Positions 50,336-63,768 of a stretch of 64,000 nt of DNA are shown in pieces. How positions within the stretch are numbered: position 1 is the stretch's first letter; every line of letters begins with the position of its first letter. The notes beneath the pieces were generated by a model, which saw only the letters and a list, made by a program, of their open reading frames with translations, ran no database searches and was not told the origin of the DNA. The stretch is from Tyto alba (lineage: Eukaryota; Chordata; Aves; Strigiformes; Tytonidae), in the NCBI RefSeq assembly GCF_018691265.1, contig NW_024881313.1, positions 12,352,501-12,416,500 on the forward strand. The letters run 5' to 3'. Position numbers and translations under genes: made by a program.

Positions 50336-53300
50336 AATCCCTGCTTTTAAAACAGCTGTCCTAAGAGATAGTCTGAAACCAGTAAGTTATTGAGATTTTT
50401 AAGTTGAAAAGTGGCCATTTTACAAACTTGTTTTTTTCTCAAAATTTCAGAACAATTTTTTTGTGCTCAAGTTGGAATGTACTGTGAACTTACCATAGAA
50501 GGCCTTGAAAGAAATGTCTAGATACTGCAAGAATGAGTCAAGCTTATTCCTCGAGAATAATCACAGATGATCATACTTCTCAGTTTTATGATGCTTTGAA
50601 ACCACACTTAATCTGAATTTTTTGGTGGTATCCAATATTAAAGTAAAAGGAACAAAGTGGATCAGATAAAGTTGTATCAAGGATTGAGCTAAAATCACAT
50701 GGTCCCAAACCAGTAAACTGTATTTGCCTTTTGGAACTGTTCAAGTTAGAAACCATGCTTCTAATATCCTTGGTTTAACAAGACAGCTAAATTTATACTT
50801 ATTAAAAGTTCTGCAGCAATTTTAGCAACCATTTTGAATCTTAAGTGTTTGCATTGTTTACAACACTGGTCCTGTTTTCAGTTTTTTTCATCTTCCTCTC
50901 TGCTATTGCATTCTGTGTAAAACCTTAATTTAATTCTTCATGCCCTCATTTCAGCACCTAGAAAACTAGCCATTTCATATGAAGTCATACTTAACTATAT
51001 GAGCTTCTGTGACATTAGCTATTACCTGTTAATTTGCATGCAGCGAAGTGTTGCCTATTTACAGAGACATCAGACAGCATGCCTTGGAAAGTAGGGAGAG
51101 AATTAAAGATAACTAGCTTTTTAAAGGTGCAGCTGTGATCTGCAACAATCTTGGACAAGCCATTTTATAACGGCTTCCCTAATGAGCACTTTCTTCTTGT
51201 TGTTGAGGGTTCTTAACTCTTTTGTTTGTTTCTGTCTTGGTTTTTAAGTGTTAGCAATCATTACCATAAGAGCCTGTTCATTGTACTGAGGCCTCTAGAA
51301 ATTCCTATACAAATACCAGCTTTATTTCTCCTTTCCGGTGTTAAGAGCTCTGGAAACTTCAAAGGAGTATTCTTTACCTTAGTATTTTGTTTGTTGTTAT
51401 TCAAAACCAGCAGGTGAAGGAATAAATTATAGGAAAAATATATTTTGAAATAGTTTAAGCAGTGATGACTAAAAAAACAGATTCAGTTTAAGTTTAAAAT
51501 TAGCATCAGGATTGTTTCTTTATCCAAATTAGTTTCTGTATACTCCAGTGTTCTAGATCGGTCTGAGCACTCTTAAAAGGGGCTATTTACAACCTGTTAA
51601 AATAATAAACAAAAGGACCTAAGAAATAATAAGCATCAATTCTTGGAATTCCAGCCTGAACAGGGCCAGTCCCTCTCTACTCAATAACTGCCTGCTCTTT
51701 ACAAGGTTCCTATGATAAGTTCCCATACAAGCTTTTATTTAATCAGTCTTTTTTAATGTCCAGTATAACCTTCCTCTGAAGGAAATCTGTACAGTTACCA
51801 CTTTTCCCATTACTTCACCTGTCAGCTACCCACTACTTCTAGGACAACTTGCATCTTCTAGTGCAAGTGCATGCAGTCAGCGTACATATCATTGAAGTTA
51901 ACTTGTCAAATTTTCAGAATGCTTTAATTTTGGGAAGAAAAGGATCCTGCTTTCATCAAGATGAGTGAGGTTTGTTTTTTTTTTTCCCTATCAACCTTTT
52001 CCATCCAGGATGGTATTTGCTCTTTTCTTCAGCATGCTTGTTCAGGAAGCTACATTTCATTATGTAATTTCAATAAAAAGCATATAAATACCATTAGAAC
52101 AGGGTTATATGACATTAACTGAGAGGCTGTAAAATGTGACTGAATATGACAAACACTGTTCACCATGTCCAGAGGATATTTGTTCGGTCCCATCCAATGG
52201 CAAAGACATGCCTTCTCATATATTAATGTAAGCTGAAATTCATATTATATATTGATATTATTTAGTAGAGGTGACAAAGTGAAAAAGTGAGAGAGAAGTA
52301 ATAGAAGGACAGGAATTGAGAAAAATCATGATAATCACTGCCAACCACAGAGACAGCTCTGAAAAGACAATTTTTAAAGTATTCTTTCTCTTTAGTTGCT
52401 TTTCTGAATTTGTCATCTTACAGCAGTGACCCTTCTCCTACATTCTTTCTGTAGCCAAATTTGATGCTCTGCAGGAAGTCTGAGCCAAAGTTTTAGAGTT
52501 TCAGCTTAGTATCATGTAGAAAATATGTGTGATACTTCATAGTAATTTTATGTTTTTCTCAGGTGTTCTTCACTGAAATGTCCCAAACGTGTTTTGCAAA
52601 TGTAGTGAGTTGCATGTTAGTGACTAACTCCTGTGACCCATTATGGAGCTAACAGAGAGATGCAGAAGGCTGAGCACATAGCTACAGAATGATTCAGTGT
52701 CAGAATTCGAAAGAGAACCAGAAACCCTGGGCTTAAAATGCAGAATCAACATGAATCCTGGCTGACTCACTTATGAAAACCATAGCCAGACTGTTTTAAC
52801 AGCAGGCACGCCTGGCTTTATTTTCTATTATGTTCCTGTCATATATACAACTGTCCGGGTTGCCAATTCAGCATCAAGAAGTGGCCATTAGTTAGAAAAA
52901 AAAAACCCTCATTTTCACCTTGTACTCATAAATATAACTACTTCTATAAGAAGGCTAAAGTATTAAGCTGTGACTTACTGTCATGTTGAAAATGTTGAAC
53001 AGCAAGCTATGATGGTGAGTCTGAAGGGTACTTGAACTAGATGTCTGCTGCACTTTGCAAGGAAAGGTTTTATAAATCAGTTTTAAATCGCTTTGTTGTT
53101 ACTGTGTGGGAATAACAACTGTGATAGCCATAACCGAGTCCTTATAATTTTCCAAGAGCCTACAACATTAATTATCTGTGTAATATTCATATGAGATAGA
53201 CCATACACTTCTTTTATCCAAAGAAACTGTTGCAGCTCAGAAAGATTAATAGCTGAACATCCACTGACTTCAGAAATGTTGCTCGCAGTGAGCATTTCTA

Positions 53301-56300
53301 AATGCCTGGTTCCTGATTTTCTGTGGTACTAATGGCCTGTAACTCAGATCAAAGTCAGTGGGAAGTCAGTTACAATGTGTGAAAATGAGGTCGCAGGAAT
53401 ATAAAGCTGAGAACAGAAAGGCTCCTGGATGGCAGGAAACTAGGCAATCAGATCTTAAAGTGACATAATCAAAACCAAAAGGGAGATTCAGAGGCTTATA
53501 AAAGATTCAAGAATTGAGGATCTCCAGCTTGTAGCCTTTAGCTATTAGTGTATACTGCTCTATTACTAATTCTAAAACTAGACAAGATTATACAATGAAT
53601 CTTTGGCAGCCCTGTATGGTATCTTCTAGATGTAGGGCCTTTTCATTATCCAGAGCTTGGGCTTACTGAAAAGTGAAATCGATAGAAGTTTGAAAATGAT
53701 GAGACATTTGCCAGATATCTGCATGCTTATATGATACAACTGTGTAAATTAAGTTCCCTACCTAGTGGTTTGCAAAACATTATAACAAATACTGGTGGAG
53801 GAAGATGCAAATACATATAAAAGACTACGTGACTCTAGTAGTGTCCTTCATTCTGTTTTATTTATATTTTTGTAATACAAAGGCAATTTTCACAAATATG
53901 TATGCTAAATGGCAAAGGAACCCCGAATGATTCTTCTAAAATAAACTTCTGTGCATTATACTTCCAGTTAAGGACATTATTCCTGTCTGAAATGCAAATG
54001 GGAAGAAACACAGTGGTTAATATAATGGGCATGCTAACCACAGCAGGCAGTTAGTGCTCAGAGGGACTATGCCATACCTGCTGGAGAATTCACTTGATTT
54101 AATTTGTAGTGAAAAAAACCTCCTCGGGGTTTCAAGAAGAGAAATACCAAATGAACTACCTGAAATTAAGAATGGCAGTGAACATGGTTGCTCTCTGATT
54201 TTGGGAAAGGACTGCTGGCTGCATAGAAAAATATAAACCATGAGGCATTGGTAGTAGGACTGGAAGAGAGAATTAGATATCTGTGACAGACTTGAAGGGA
54301 ATAAAGAATGAAGCTAGGACACATTTTTGATCATAGGTATCTGAATTGGGTACTGAAATCTTTAACTGAAGCACAGGACCCAAACTAAGTGAAAACTTTG
54401 TTGCTTTTATAGATAGTCCTGGCACCAGAGGCCATGGAACAACAGGACATGTGCACTATGGCTCAAGCACAAGTCAAAGATCAGGACAACTTCAGATGAC
54501 AGGAGTAGAGGTATTTGTTTAAAGTTCTTATGCTTGGAAATTACAAGTATTTCCCACAGGATTATGTTCTCTTAGTTTTTTCTCATTGTCTGGCATGAAG
54601 AACAATGGAATCCCATTACATCTATTGGCTGACTTATCTCTAATTATCACTGTATTTGAATACTCTCAAAAGTAAGATACAAAACTAAAAGTTGCAAAAT
54701 CAGAGCCAATATATAAGCAAAGCATCTGATTTCCTTTTTTTGCCTCACATCTTATTTATGAGGGTGTAACTTGGCTGGATTCAGTGCTGCGTTTCCTGAT
54801 TTATAACAGTGTCACTGGGATCAGAATTGTGCCCCCAGTCTCCACGTTGTAAAGAGACAATAAAGTCTGCTAAGTGTTTTAGTGGCAAGATAGGTCACTG
54901 AGGTTGTAATTATCTCTAATTGACACTTATACAAGCTGTAACGTTCTTTATGCGCTGCTGAGTGGCAGCTCCAAAGGGTCTGAAACTCTTTTCTTTCAAG
55001 CAGCACAGTGGGAAAAAAAAACAAAGAACATATTTTAATTTTTGTCCTTTGAATTGATCACCACACTGCTCAGTATGAATGGGAAAAAGTGTACCAACAC
55101 CTATGGATAATTACTCTTAGAAAGGAATTTTTTATCTGTATAAGTGATCACTCTACTGTATTTCACACTAACATAAAAAGCTCTCTAGCCACCAGCACAC
55201 CCCACCAAACTCTCTCTTAACAAATAAATTCAAGTTCTGTCTTCTTTCTGCAATGATCTATCAAGTGACAAATGATGCAGCATCTCTGTGACAGCACAAG
55301 AATGGTTACATCAACATTTGCATAAAAGAGGTGTTTTTCTATAAGTGTGTAGTCCTTTTCAGATGCTTCTTCCAAAGTTGTTAAAAGGATATGTTAAAAG
55401 GATTATACTGTCCCATTGTCACCTGAACAGTCCAGGCTCTTCATATCATGTTCTGGTGCCTCTTCTGAGAAATATGAAAATTTTATTTTCATTTCATCCA
55501 TCATAGCTTTGAGGTATCTCCAGCTACAAAATATCTGCTTTTGTGTTTACTCTAAATATGCTGTCCAGTGGAAAAAGCATTCTGTAAGTAGTTTCAAGTG
55601 AAGAAAAATCTCAGTTATGTGTAGAAGATGACTTGTTGACTCAATGTGACTATTAAAGGATCTTTTCTCAAAAGTTTATGGTAAACATTCAGAATACTAA
55701 GGCTCAATTCTTCAGAAGGAGATACTTTCCTCCCATTTAATGGAAGGAGACCTCAATTTCAAGAAAGCAACATATATCATGGCTCAGATTGATGTCAGGT
55801 TATCAAAAGGAATGTTAAAAGGTCAGAGGTCACTTTTGTTAAGAAACTGTAGAACCAAATGAGTAGTTGTTAGGATAATGGTAGAAACAAGTAATTAACC
55901 TTGAAACAAACTGTCATATATGCATGACAAAAAGCAGAAGCCTCTGTAGGATTAACAAGAAGTAGAAACAACAAACTGTGAATACCTGCTTATGTCTGAC
56001 AAATTAAGAGCAGACTAAGTAAAAGGTATTTCAAGCAGGGTGAGATCGTGACCACCAACTCATTGACCACTGACTCTAATTACACCACAGACTCAAAATA
56101 AGGCAGAGAGGGCAAACTAGGCATGCGTGCTAATTTATATGATAAACAAAGAGATTATGACCACTTAGTAAAATATTAATACATATCATTGTATTGATTA
56201 TGTACAAATTATGTGTTTAAATAATCGTAGTTTTTGGGACCATGGTGTGCTGTCTTGGGACAGGCATCCATGCATGCACATTCATGTAATAAAGAAAAAT

Positions 56301-57221
56301 ATGTCCATCCTGTGTGTGAATTGGGTGTCTGCATACCGGGTGATGAACCTCCTTTTTTGGGACAACAAGGTGACAAGCCTTAACATCCATTATTTTGGAT
56401 ATAGGTACTTTACTATTTAAGAAATATCACTGCAAGAATGTCCAGCTTGTGGTTTTGAAAATTAGCTACCTTTCTAATTTTCTGAATAGCAGATAGTTTA
56501 AATAAAATATTTGCTGTCTTTATATAAGCAGCAAAGAATCAATTCATATGAACGTAAGAATGTAGAAGATGTCATGGAATATCTTCCAGTAGACTTTAGC
56601 TCTGATTTTGGGAAGAAAAATGTTCAAAATGTATAACCATACTTACCGCTTTCAAAAACGGTTTAATAGAGACTCACTGAAATGGGTAAGATATCTATTG
56701 TACAGGTAAAATGGATTTTTCCCTATGTTCCAGGTTTTGGTGTTTATTTTTGCTAACAACAAGTATCTGTTAATAATTTGGGCTGTTTTTCAAAAGGATC
56801 TTAATGATTTCATTTCTTACTGAGTTTTAACATCTGATTGGCAAATTCTCAAGTGATTTTCACTGTTGGTTAGGTACCTTTGAAATATTTATTCTGAAGT
56901 TTTAAATTTTTAGGGAAAAATATACTTTTCTGTACAATTATTTTAGTTTTGTCTGTGGTACTTAAAGCAGAAGGTAATAGCACCAGCTGACAATGAAAAT
57001 CAGCTTTTCTAGATGATGTAATGAGGCATTTCACCATTCAGCAAATTTGCAGGATGAACAGACAGTAACATGTACTGTTCATAAGCTTTCATTATCATTT
57101 CTTACGGTGCTGCTAGTACTGACAAGGAAGTGAAGCCATAAGCAAGAGTATGTCAAGCAGGAAGAGAACTGTGTGCCAGTGTGTGGAGCCTTATGGATTT
57201 CTGGCTTATTTCATATGTTGT

Positions 57222-57709
57222 TGTCCTGGCTGGGCTGGACTAGAGTTCCCGTTGGTCTGGCAGCGGGAGGAGCTGCAGCACCCTGAGACCCCAGGGGCTC
57301 CCCAGGTCCCAGTGCCCTCACCTGTGTGCGGGGGCGGGGGGAGCACAGCTGAAGGGCTGGGCCCGGATTGGCCGATAGTCCATGTCATGTGACACTGTGC
57401 TCACTATATAAAGGCAGGAGTGGGCTAGGAGGGGCTCTCTCTTCTGGGAGTGTTGCTGTGTGGCCTTTGTGTTGGGGATCCTTGGCCAGGAGCAGGCGTG
57501 TGTCAGTCGGTTTGAGGTGAGCAGCTGTATTGTGCATTACCTGTTGATACTGCTGTCAGCGTATTGTTCTGTTACTGTTATTAAACTGTTTTTATCTCAA
57601 TCCGCGAGTCTCCCTTTGCCCCTCGGATTCCCTCCCCATTCCCAAGTGGGGGGAGGGTGGGTGAGCGGCTGAGGGGTGTTTAGCTGCTGACCAGGCTCAA
57701 ACAATGACA
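57222..57709 (+). mobile_element. Solo LTR, family B copy 2
   Basis: This 488-bp LTR starts TGTCCTGGCTGGGC and ends AACAATGACA. The perfect 5-bp target duplication GTTGT lies at 57217-57221 and 57710-57714. It is closely similar to the copy at 23014-23504. TATATAAAGG is at 57405-57414 and ATTAAA at 57580-57585, both in expected LTR order. It stands alone with no internal genes. Confidence 0.94.
57405..57414 (+). promoter_or_regulatory. TATA box of family B copy 2
   Basis: TATATAAAGG, identical to the box in the sister LTR, with an inverted CCAAT (ATTGG) about 40 bp upstream. Confidence 0.65.
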
Positions 57710-57714
57710 GTTGT

Positions 57715-58299
57715 CTTGAATGAATTGGAAGTACAACTCTATAATACCCTTTCTTAGGTATCATTTTGAAGAACTTAATGTATTCATAATGTTAGTACCT
57801 TACATATTTTCTCACATTTGTTACTGCAAATTCTTTAATAATTTGGATTAATTTTTTAATCTCAACATATCGACATTTAAAATGTGTGAACACCAAGCTT
57901 TACTTCATTAATATATCCATTAAAACAAACATCCAGTTAAAACAGTAAGAAAAGAGTCACATTTTCTAAATCACAAAATTTGAGGATTGTCTTACTTTTA
58001 AAAAGATTGAGATTAGTTTCTTCTTGAAAATACTTTATGAATTTTTGCACAATTTACTTTTTTACATCACACAAAATGGTAATAAAAGCAAGATTATTTT
58101 AAAGACCTGAAATTAAGTTATAAAAGGTTGGATTTTCTGTACACTTCATCATTCCCTGACCTTGTATTTTTGTCAGAGAATCCAATATATGTGATTCTTG
58201 GTAGTTTAAAACTGTGGTGCTGTACAGCATGTATAAACTCATTCTCATTCAGTGTAATATAAATGGTAGAATTCTCAATCTGCCTTGACTTCATTCTAA
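57715..58299. other. Gene-free AT-rich spacer
   Basis: Nothing recognised between the LTR and the RTE-like remnant. Confidence 0.5.
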
Positions 58300-59215
58300 A
58301 TGTCAGGCCACATAGCAAGTGGTCCCTGCCTTGTCTTTGACAACCTGAATGCACGTTGGATGCAAGTGTGTCAGAAGAAGAACAGCACATTACTACTGAC
58401 GGTTTTGATTACGCTTCAGCCAGAAAATCAGCATGAAGAAAACAGAGATTGCAGTTCACCTTTCCCCTGTGGAAAATGTGTTGAGCTGGTATGCATTAAC
58501 GATGATACATTTAAATCTATAGACAAATTCTAGTACCTCAGCAGCCTGCTGCCTCACAACAGTGCAGCTGGAAATGAAGTCACACAGACAATAAGGAAAG
58601 TTACTTCAGATTTAGAAAGACTGAAAAGAAAAAGGCAGTACACCTGAAGGCTGAGCTGTATCAGTTGAGATATCTGATGTGCATATAGGGCCACACACTG
58701 CCTCAAAATAATTTTCTCTCTAGTTAACATATAGTTACTGGGAAATGTTAGAAAAACAAGCTCAAGGTAAATCTGCTCTTATGTACCATAGATTCCACAA
58801 TTAGAAATTATAGGCAAGACTGTCTGCAGTAGCAATGAAATCTAGTGATGCCTTGAAAGTAATTGATAAGACTGACAAAACAGAAAATACAAGATGGACA
58901 GAAGACAGTAAGAATAGTGAAATTGGAAAGTTACATCTCAGGTTTCCACATTAAAAAAACCCCTAATCAACTGATCAGTGCAATGCCAATCATATCAGAG
59001 GCAATAATAGGCCAAAAGAAGGAAGATAATCTCTGGAAAGAGTAGAAATCAAGTTCTGATTTGTTGTAGCTACATGACTTGAGAAACTGGACTAAAATTG
59101 GTCACATAGAAAGAATAGACTAATTTCTCACTAAGAAGGTTCTCCTGCATAGATTGTAGCAATGGAATGATGACAGAGAAGATATTTCTCAATTAAAGAA
59201 AAAGTATGTGTCTGT
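58300..59215 (+). pseudogene. Decayed non-LTR reverse-transcriptase C-terminal region, RTE-like
   Basis: The frame opening at 58300 runs to a TAG at 58531 and stays readable past it to about 58650. The residues spanning that stop resemble the C-terminal side of RTE-clade (BovB/CFDP2-like) reverse transcriptases: IDKF then (stop) YLSSLL, a Glu-Val (E-V) position, an R-K-V stretch and LERL. The family pattern is VDKF.YLGS ... EI..RI.KA..AFGRL. In another frame, 59097-59152 reads IGHIERID, a stop, then FLTKKVL, like the family's LRW.GHV.RM......KK.L block. The distance between the blocks (~480 nt) is longer than the family's ~300 nt, suggesting an insertion or misassignment. Stops and frameshifts make it non-functional. 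The match is from memory of family patterns. Confidence 0.4.
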
Positions 59216-62200
59216 CTCACAACCATATACACAAAATATAAATATGCATATGGAGTATAAAAAAAAATACGTATTTTCTACACAGTTAAGTAAGAATTAG
59301 ACTTGATTCCAGAGACCTATGACAAAAATTCAGATCACTGCATAAAGGAAACAATATTTAAAAAAATGTAGTGCCAACTGGTACCCTGGAACAAGTTTAA
59401 ATAGATCCTTAGAAAGCAAGGCATAATTGTATCAGAGAAGGTATTTGTCTACCGAGTTATTTTAAATTTCTCTAAATATTTATAAAAATATCATCATAAA
59501 TATGCAGCAGATCGTGACTGTTCCAAAGGTTATGTCATGCATCATTTTCTGTATACTTCTGTGAGGGATACATTCTCATTATTGTAAAGTCATTGTATAA
59601 ACCTAACAGCTCATTAACTTGCTATTATTTTAAATTACATTAAAAGTGTTACAGAAACCAATGATACTTGGGGAAATGGAAATTCAAAGTCCAGCCTTTC
59701 AGTGTATCTTTAAAGATACAGTTATATCACTCAGTCCAGTGGTACCAGTGTCCATCATTTACCACCCAATGCACTCAAATTTAATTATCCAGGATAATGA
59801 AAGGATGGGACAAAGCACAGTAATACAAAGCTTAACTTCATTGAAGAGGACAGTTTATTAGAGGGATCTGTTAGTCTGGGCTACTGATGGAGTAGGTGCC
59901 CCTTAAATGAAGGCTACTGCATCCAAAGGCAAGCTGGTTTACACAGGGAGGGCTTGGGAGAGAGAGAGAGAGTTTCTTTGTTTGTTTGGATCGTTTGTTT
60001 TACCAGGTAATTTGATTGTTAAGCTGTATGTCCTTCCCATGAAAAATCAAGAACTGACTAGATAAAGTAAGTGGAAGAGAAGGAGCTGCATAAGCCATGG
60101 AAGGAGAAACAAGTCCTACAGATGTCGTGGAGATCTCTCAGAGATAAAGCTGTTACTTTTCACTTTACAAGATAATATGGAGACATCATGTTCCTGTAGT
60201 CTGACCAAATAAGGGCAAGGGAGAGTTGAATTCCAGTCTCTGCTTCAAAATATTAATTATATAAAATATTTCAATATTCTTTGAAGCAAGGTTTGAAACC
60301 TAAGTTTTCTTACATCCCAGATGAGTGTGCTGTTAGCCTATATATTCTTTCCTTTGTTCAGTGCAAAACAAATCAGTGATTCCATACAAAGGTTTAGAAA
60401 TTGCCTTTCTAGAACAGTGTTACTCAGTAACTAAGACATTTTTTCTGGGAACTGAGAAATTATGGTTCAAATTACTACAAGTAGAAGAGGAGTATTTTAG
60501 CTGTGGTCTTTCACACTGTGCCTAAGCATTGTATGTAACCAGGGAATTAATGACCAAAAAGAGGAGGCCAGCAGTTATTCCTCGTCTGCTGTTTTGTGTG
60601 GATGGACACAACTTTACTGGTGTGCTGACTGGGTTGTGGTGTGTGCATGGGCTTGAAGTGTCGATGGTCTGGCAGCATCTCTCCAGGTTTAGAGCAGAGG
60701 CTGTCAGCTAAAGATGTGCTGGACAGCCAGGGCCAGACAGCAAAATGTATAAGGTCACACATGGATGGTTTGAGGGTTGGAGAATAGGCTGCAGAGTGTA
60801 TGGCATCCTACAGGACCCAAACTGAACTTTCTGCTGCTTGCTGTCTCCTGGATACAGGCATATGGGAGGATGAGATATATCTGCAGGTCAGATGACAGGG
60901 AAGATTGCTGGGGTGTGAAGTCTATACCTGACCAGAGGATTAGTGCACATCTGGTCACATGAGAGCCTGCACATCTGTCAGCCTAAGCCTTGCATTGAGT
61001 ACTCTTCTACTTTGCATATAACTGTGAAGTGGAAAAGGTGTACGACCATGTAGCAGGTAAGAAACAGATCCAACATACGAGGCATTCCCAATACCATCTG
61101 TTGTTATGGACTCTTGAATAATATCTGTAAGGAAGCATATCAGGGAAAGGAAAGAAAAAGGGTTTTACTTTTTAATTTAAAAGCACATCTGAAATACCTG
61201 ATCCTAAATGGCTGAAACGTAGCCATGAATAATTTTACACTAGTAATTACATTTTGAATCATGAAAGGTGCTTTTCTGAAAAATTTATCAGTAAATTTAC
61301 TGGGGTTTAGAAGACTTCCTATGGGTCTTTCCATTCCTGTATGCCTGTAAATACCTTAGTGGTGTATTGAAATGAATACAAAAGGAGCAGTTTGATTTTA
61401 AAATCCTTAGATAGGCCTTTATATACTGAAATGATCACTCAGAAAAAAAAAAATGTACAATTCTATATGATCTAGCCCTAAAAGGATATAATCAAAAAAA
61501 TAATGAAGAATAAATCACCCTCATTCATCTTGATAGTCCATTATGTCATCAGATGGTACAGCCTCAACGCTGCAACTATATAGGCATCATGTATGGTTCT
61601 GTTAAAACACTTGTTCCTTAAAAATGTTAATTTTTACACGAATATTTTTAATAAACAATAAAGATAAACTTGCACTTTCTATATTTAATTACAAATAAGT
61701 TCTATGTTCTGGAAACGAAAACAGTTTTCAGAAATACAGAGCCTCTATAAACTCTTATTGAATTTAAAAAAAAGCTAAGTTAGTTCTGGCAGAATTGAAG
61801 GGGATAAGATTGAATCATTCCTACTATATCCTGGAGAAGTTCTGGGAACTTATTTTGAATTTGTAGAGGACCTGAGGGGATGGGACCCCCATCTCACTGA
61901 AAACTCTAGAGTGAAAATAGCATTATAGAAAACTTATAAAGTCAAATGGATAGGTTTTCTTTCTTTGTTTCCACTAGTACTCAGGTCATCACTGGGGAAA
62001 AATACATGTACATATATTTGTTCCAGTAATAATAAAGATCAAACTAAATGGTTTGCAAATGAAGTGAAAAGCTAGTTAAGAACGGTATCGATTACAAAGC
62101 TGAGTCTTCTGACATTGTAAAGCATGGGACAAGTGAAACAAGAGAACATAATCAGAATACACATTGTAAGCAGTAGTGTACTGTATATGAGTATTTTGTA

Positions 62201-62755
62201 CTGGGTAATTCTGAAATTAAGCTGGAAGTCTGAGTCCTTTCCCTGGTTGGCAGTCACAGGAGTTTTCTTTTCTTTTGCTGGAGCACATGAGACAGCAATT
62301 TTTATCTCCAGTATTAACCTTTCTTAATCTTCTTTCAGAGGGACTATCTGCCTCAAATTGAGGTGAGAGTGATTCAGAGTTAAAAGAATATGTATAATAG
62401 AGATATGACATGTTTAAATCCACTCCTTAGGAACATAAAACTCAAAAAGGAGTATGGTCTGACAGACAGTGTAGAAAAGGGCTGTGAGGGAATTCACTTC
62501 TAGTAAATTACCCAGAACTTCAGCACAATTCAAAGTGTAGTTTAACTGTAAATATGTAAAAAAATTGTGAAGAGGAAAGTTAATTTGGGGTAGAAGTTTT
62601 TTGCCTGCACGTGGGAAGTTGATATACTGTACAGAAGAGATAAAACAAAAGTAGAAGTAAGATTTAATATAGGACTTGGTGAAAAATATCTGATATGTTA
62701 AATGGCTTTTTCTCCCCTCAAATTTTAAAGTATTCAGAAAAAAAAGAAAAAAATC

Positions 62756-62774
62756 AAAAAAAAAAAAAAAAAAA
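62756..62774 (+). repeat. A19 homopolymer in an A-rich stretch
   Basis: Nineteen A residues, preceded by interrupted A runs from about 62738. No LINE or retrocopy body was recognised upstream. Confidence 0.9.
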
Positions 62775-63714
62775 CAAAACAGCTTTGAGAAAAATATTTT
62801 TGGAAGTCACAGCCTATTTTTAAATAAAAATGATTTTTTTATTGAACAACTTTTAATGTTAAAATATTCAATTACAAACCAGAGATATCTATAAAGATTT
62901 AAAAAATAGCTTTCAGTGAAGAATGAGTTGTCAAAACACATGTAGGTCTGGCTCATGAAAAGCGTTACAGCACTTTGTTCCACTACCTTATTCTTGTGTG
63001 AGGTAATGCTCAAATCTTCCCTAACCTTTTGAAGCAAATCTTTTATGTAAATCTTTTGGTACAAGTTTTCAGACCATTAGGAATTTAAAACTATAAATTC
63101 ATTCTGGTAACATTGCTTAGTTCCTAATTATCCTTGATTTTGGGGGAGACTTTTGAAATCCCATTAGATATCAGCATTCATTTTAAAATATTAAAATACT
63201 CCTTAAGAGCTTAAGGACTTACCAGAGTTGCAGTACTGAATGAAGCAATACATATTTGCATGAAAAAAAATGAACTTCTGGTTCTTAATTTCATGTTTCT
63301 AAAATGGAATATTCTCTTATTCAGTGAAGCATTGAAAACATAAATTCGTGTTTATGAGACAGAGTTTTATTATTATCATTAGTTTTGCATAAGGAATTAA
63401 ACATGAAACAACATGTTGACTTCCCGAGGAAATAACCTGAAGTGAGAACTTCAAAGTCCCCAGATTATTTGATTACACTAGAGTGTATGCAAAGAAACAA
63501 GAATTGCTACCATAAACACAACAGGACTATAGAAAAGAACTGTACAATTTCCATCCAATACACTAGTTCAAATACTCAGAAGAATTACTGTTATTTAATC
63601 AAGTAGAAATTAGAACACAATTTTTGCACTTCTTATTACTTCAAAACACCTATACCTGCTATGATTTAAAGAAGAATCCTCTTCTATGAATAAACTGTTC
63701 TTTCCTTCTGTTAG

Positions 63715-63768
63715 GACTCTTATCAGAGCATCCCCAGAAGAGGATCCACCCCACTGCTCACAAGCAGG
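63715..63768 (+). other. Weak candidate small exon
   Basis: A good acceptor-like stretch (TTCTTTCCTTCTGTTAG) ends at 63714 and a GTATGA donor-like sequence starts at 63769. They enclose 54 bp (18 codons) open in one frame, whose translation includes IPRRGSTP, with an RRxS-type basophilic-kinase pattern. A second acceptor-like TTGGCATTGCAG lies downstream near 63836. No protein family is recognised and such signals arise by chance, so confidence is low. Confidence 0.15.

Larger units (their letters stand above)
49126..57216. other. Long AT-rich stretch without recognisable genes
   Basis: About 8.1 kb of AT-rich DNA. Only small tandem repeats are seen (49727-49764; a trinucleotide-like run at 50302-50335). 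Open frames are under 75 codons and show no family resemblance. Confidence 0.5.

Noticed and set aside
23014..57709. Family B LTRs as a provirus pair
   Set aside because: Each has a distinct perfect duplication (CCAGG and GTTGT), so they are independent insertions.
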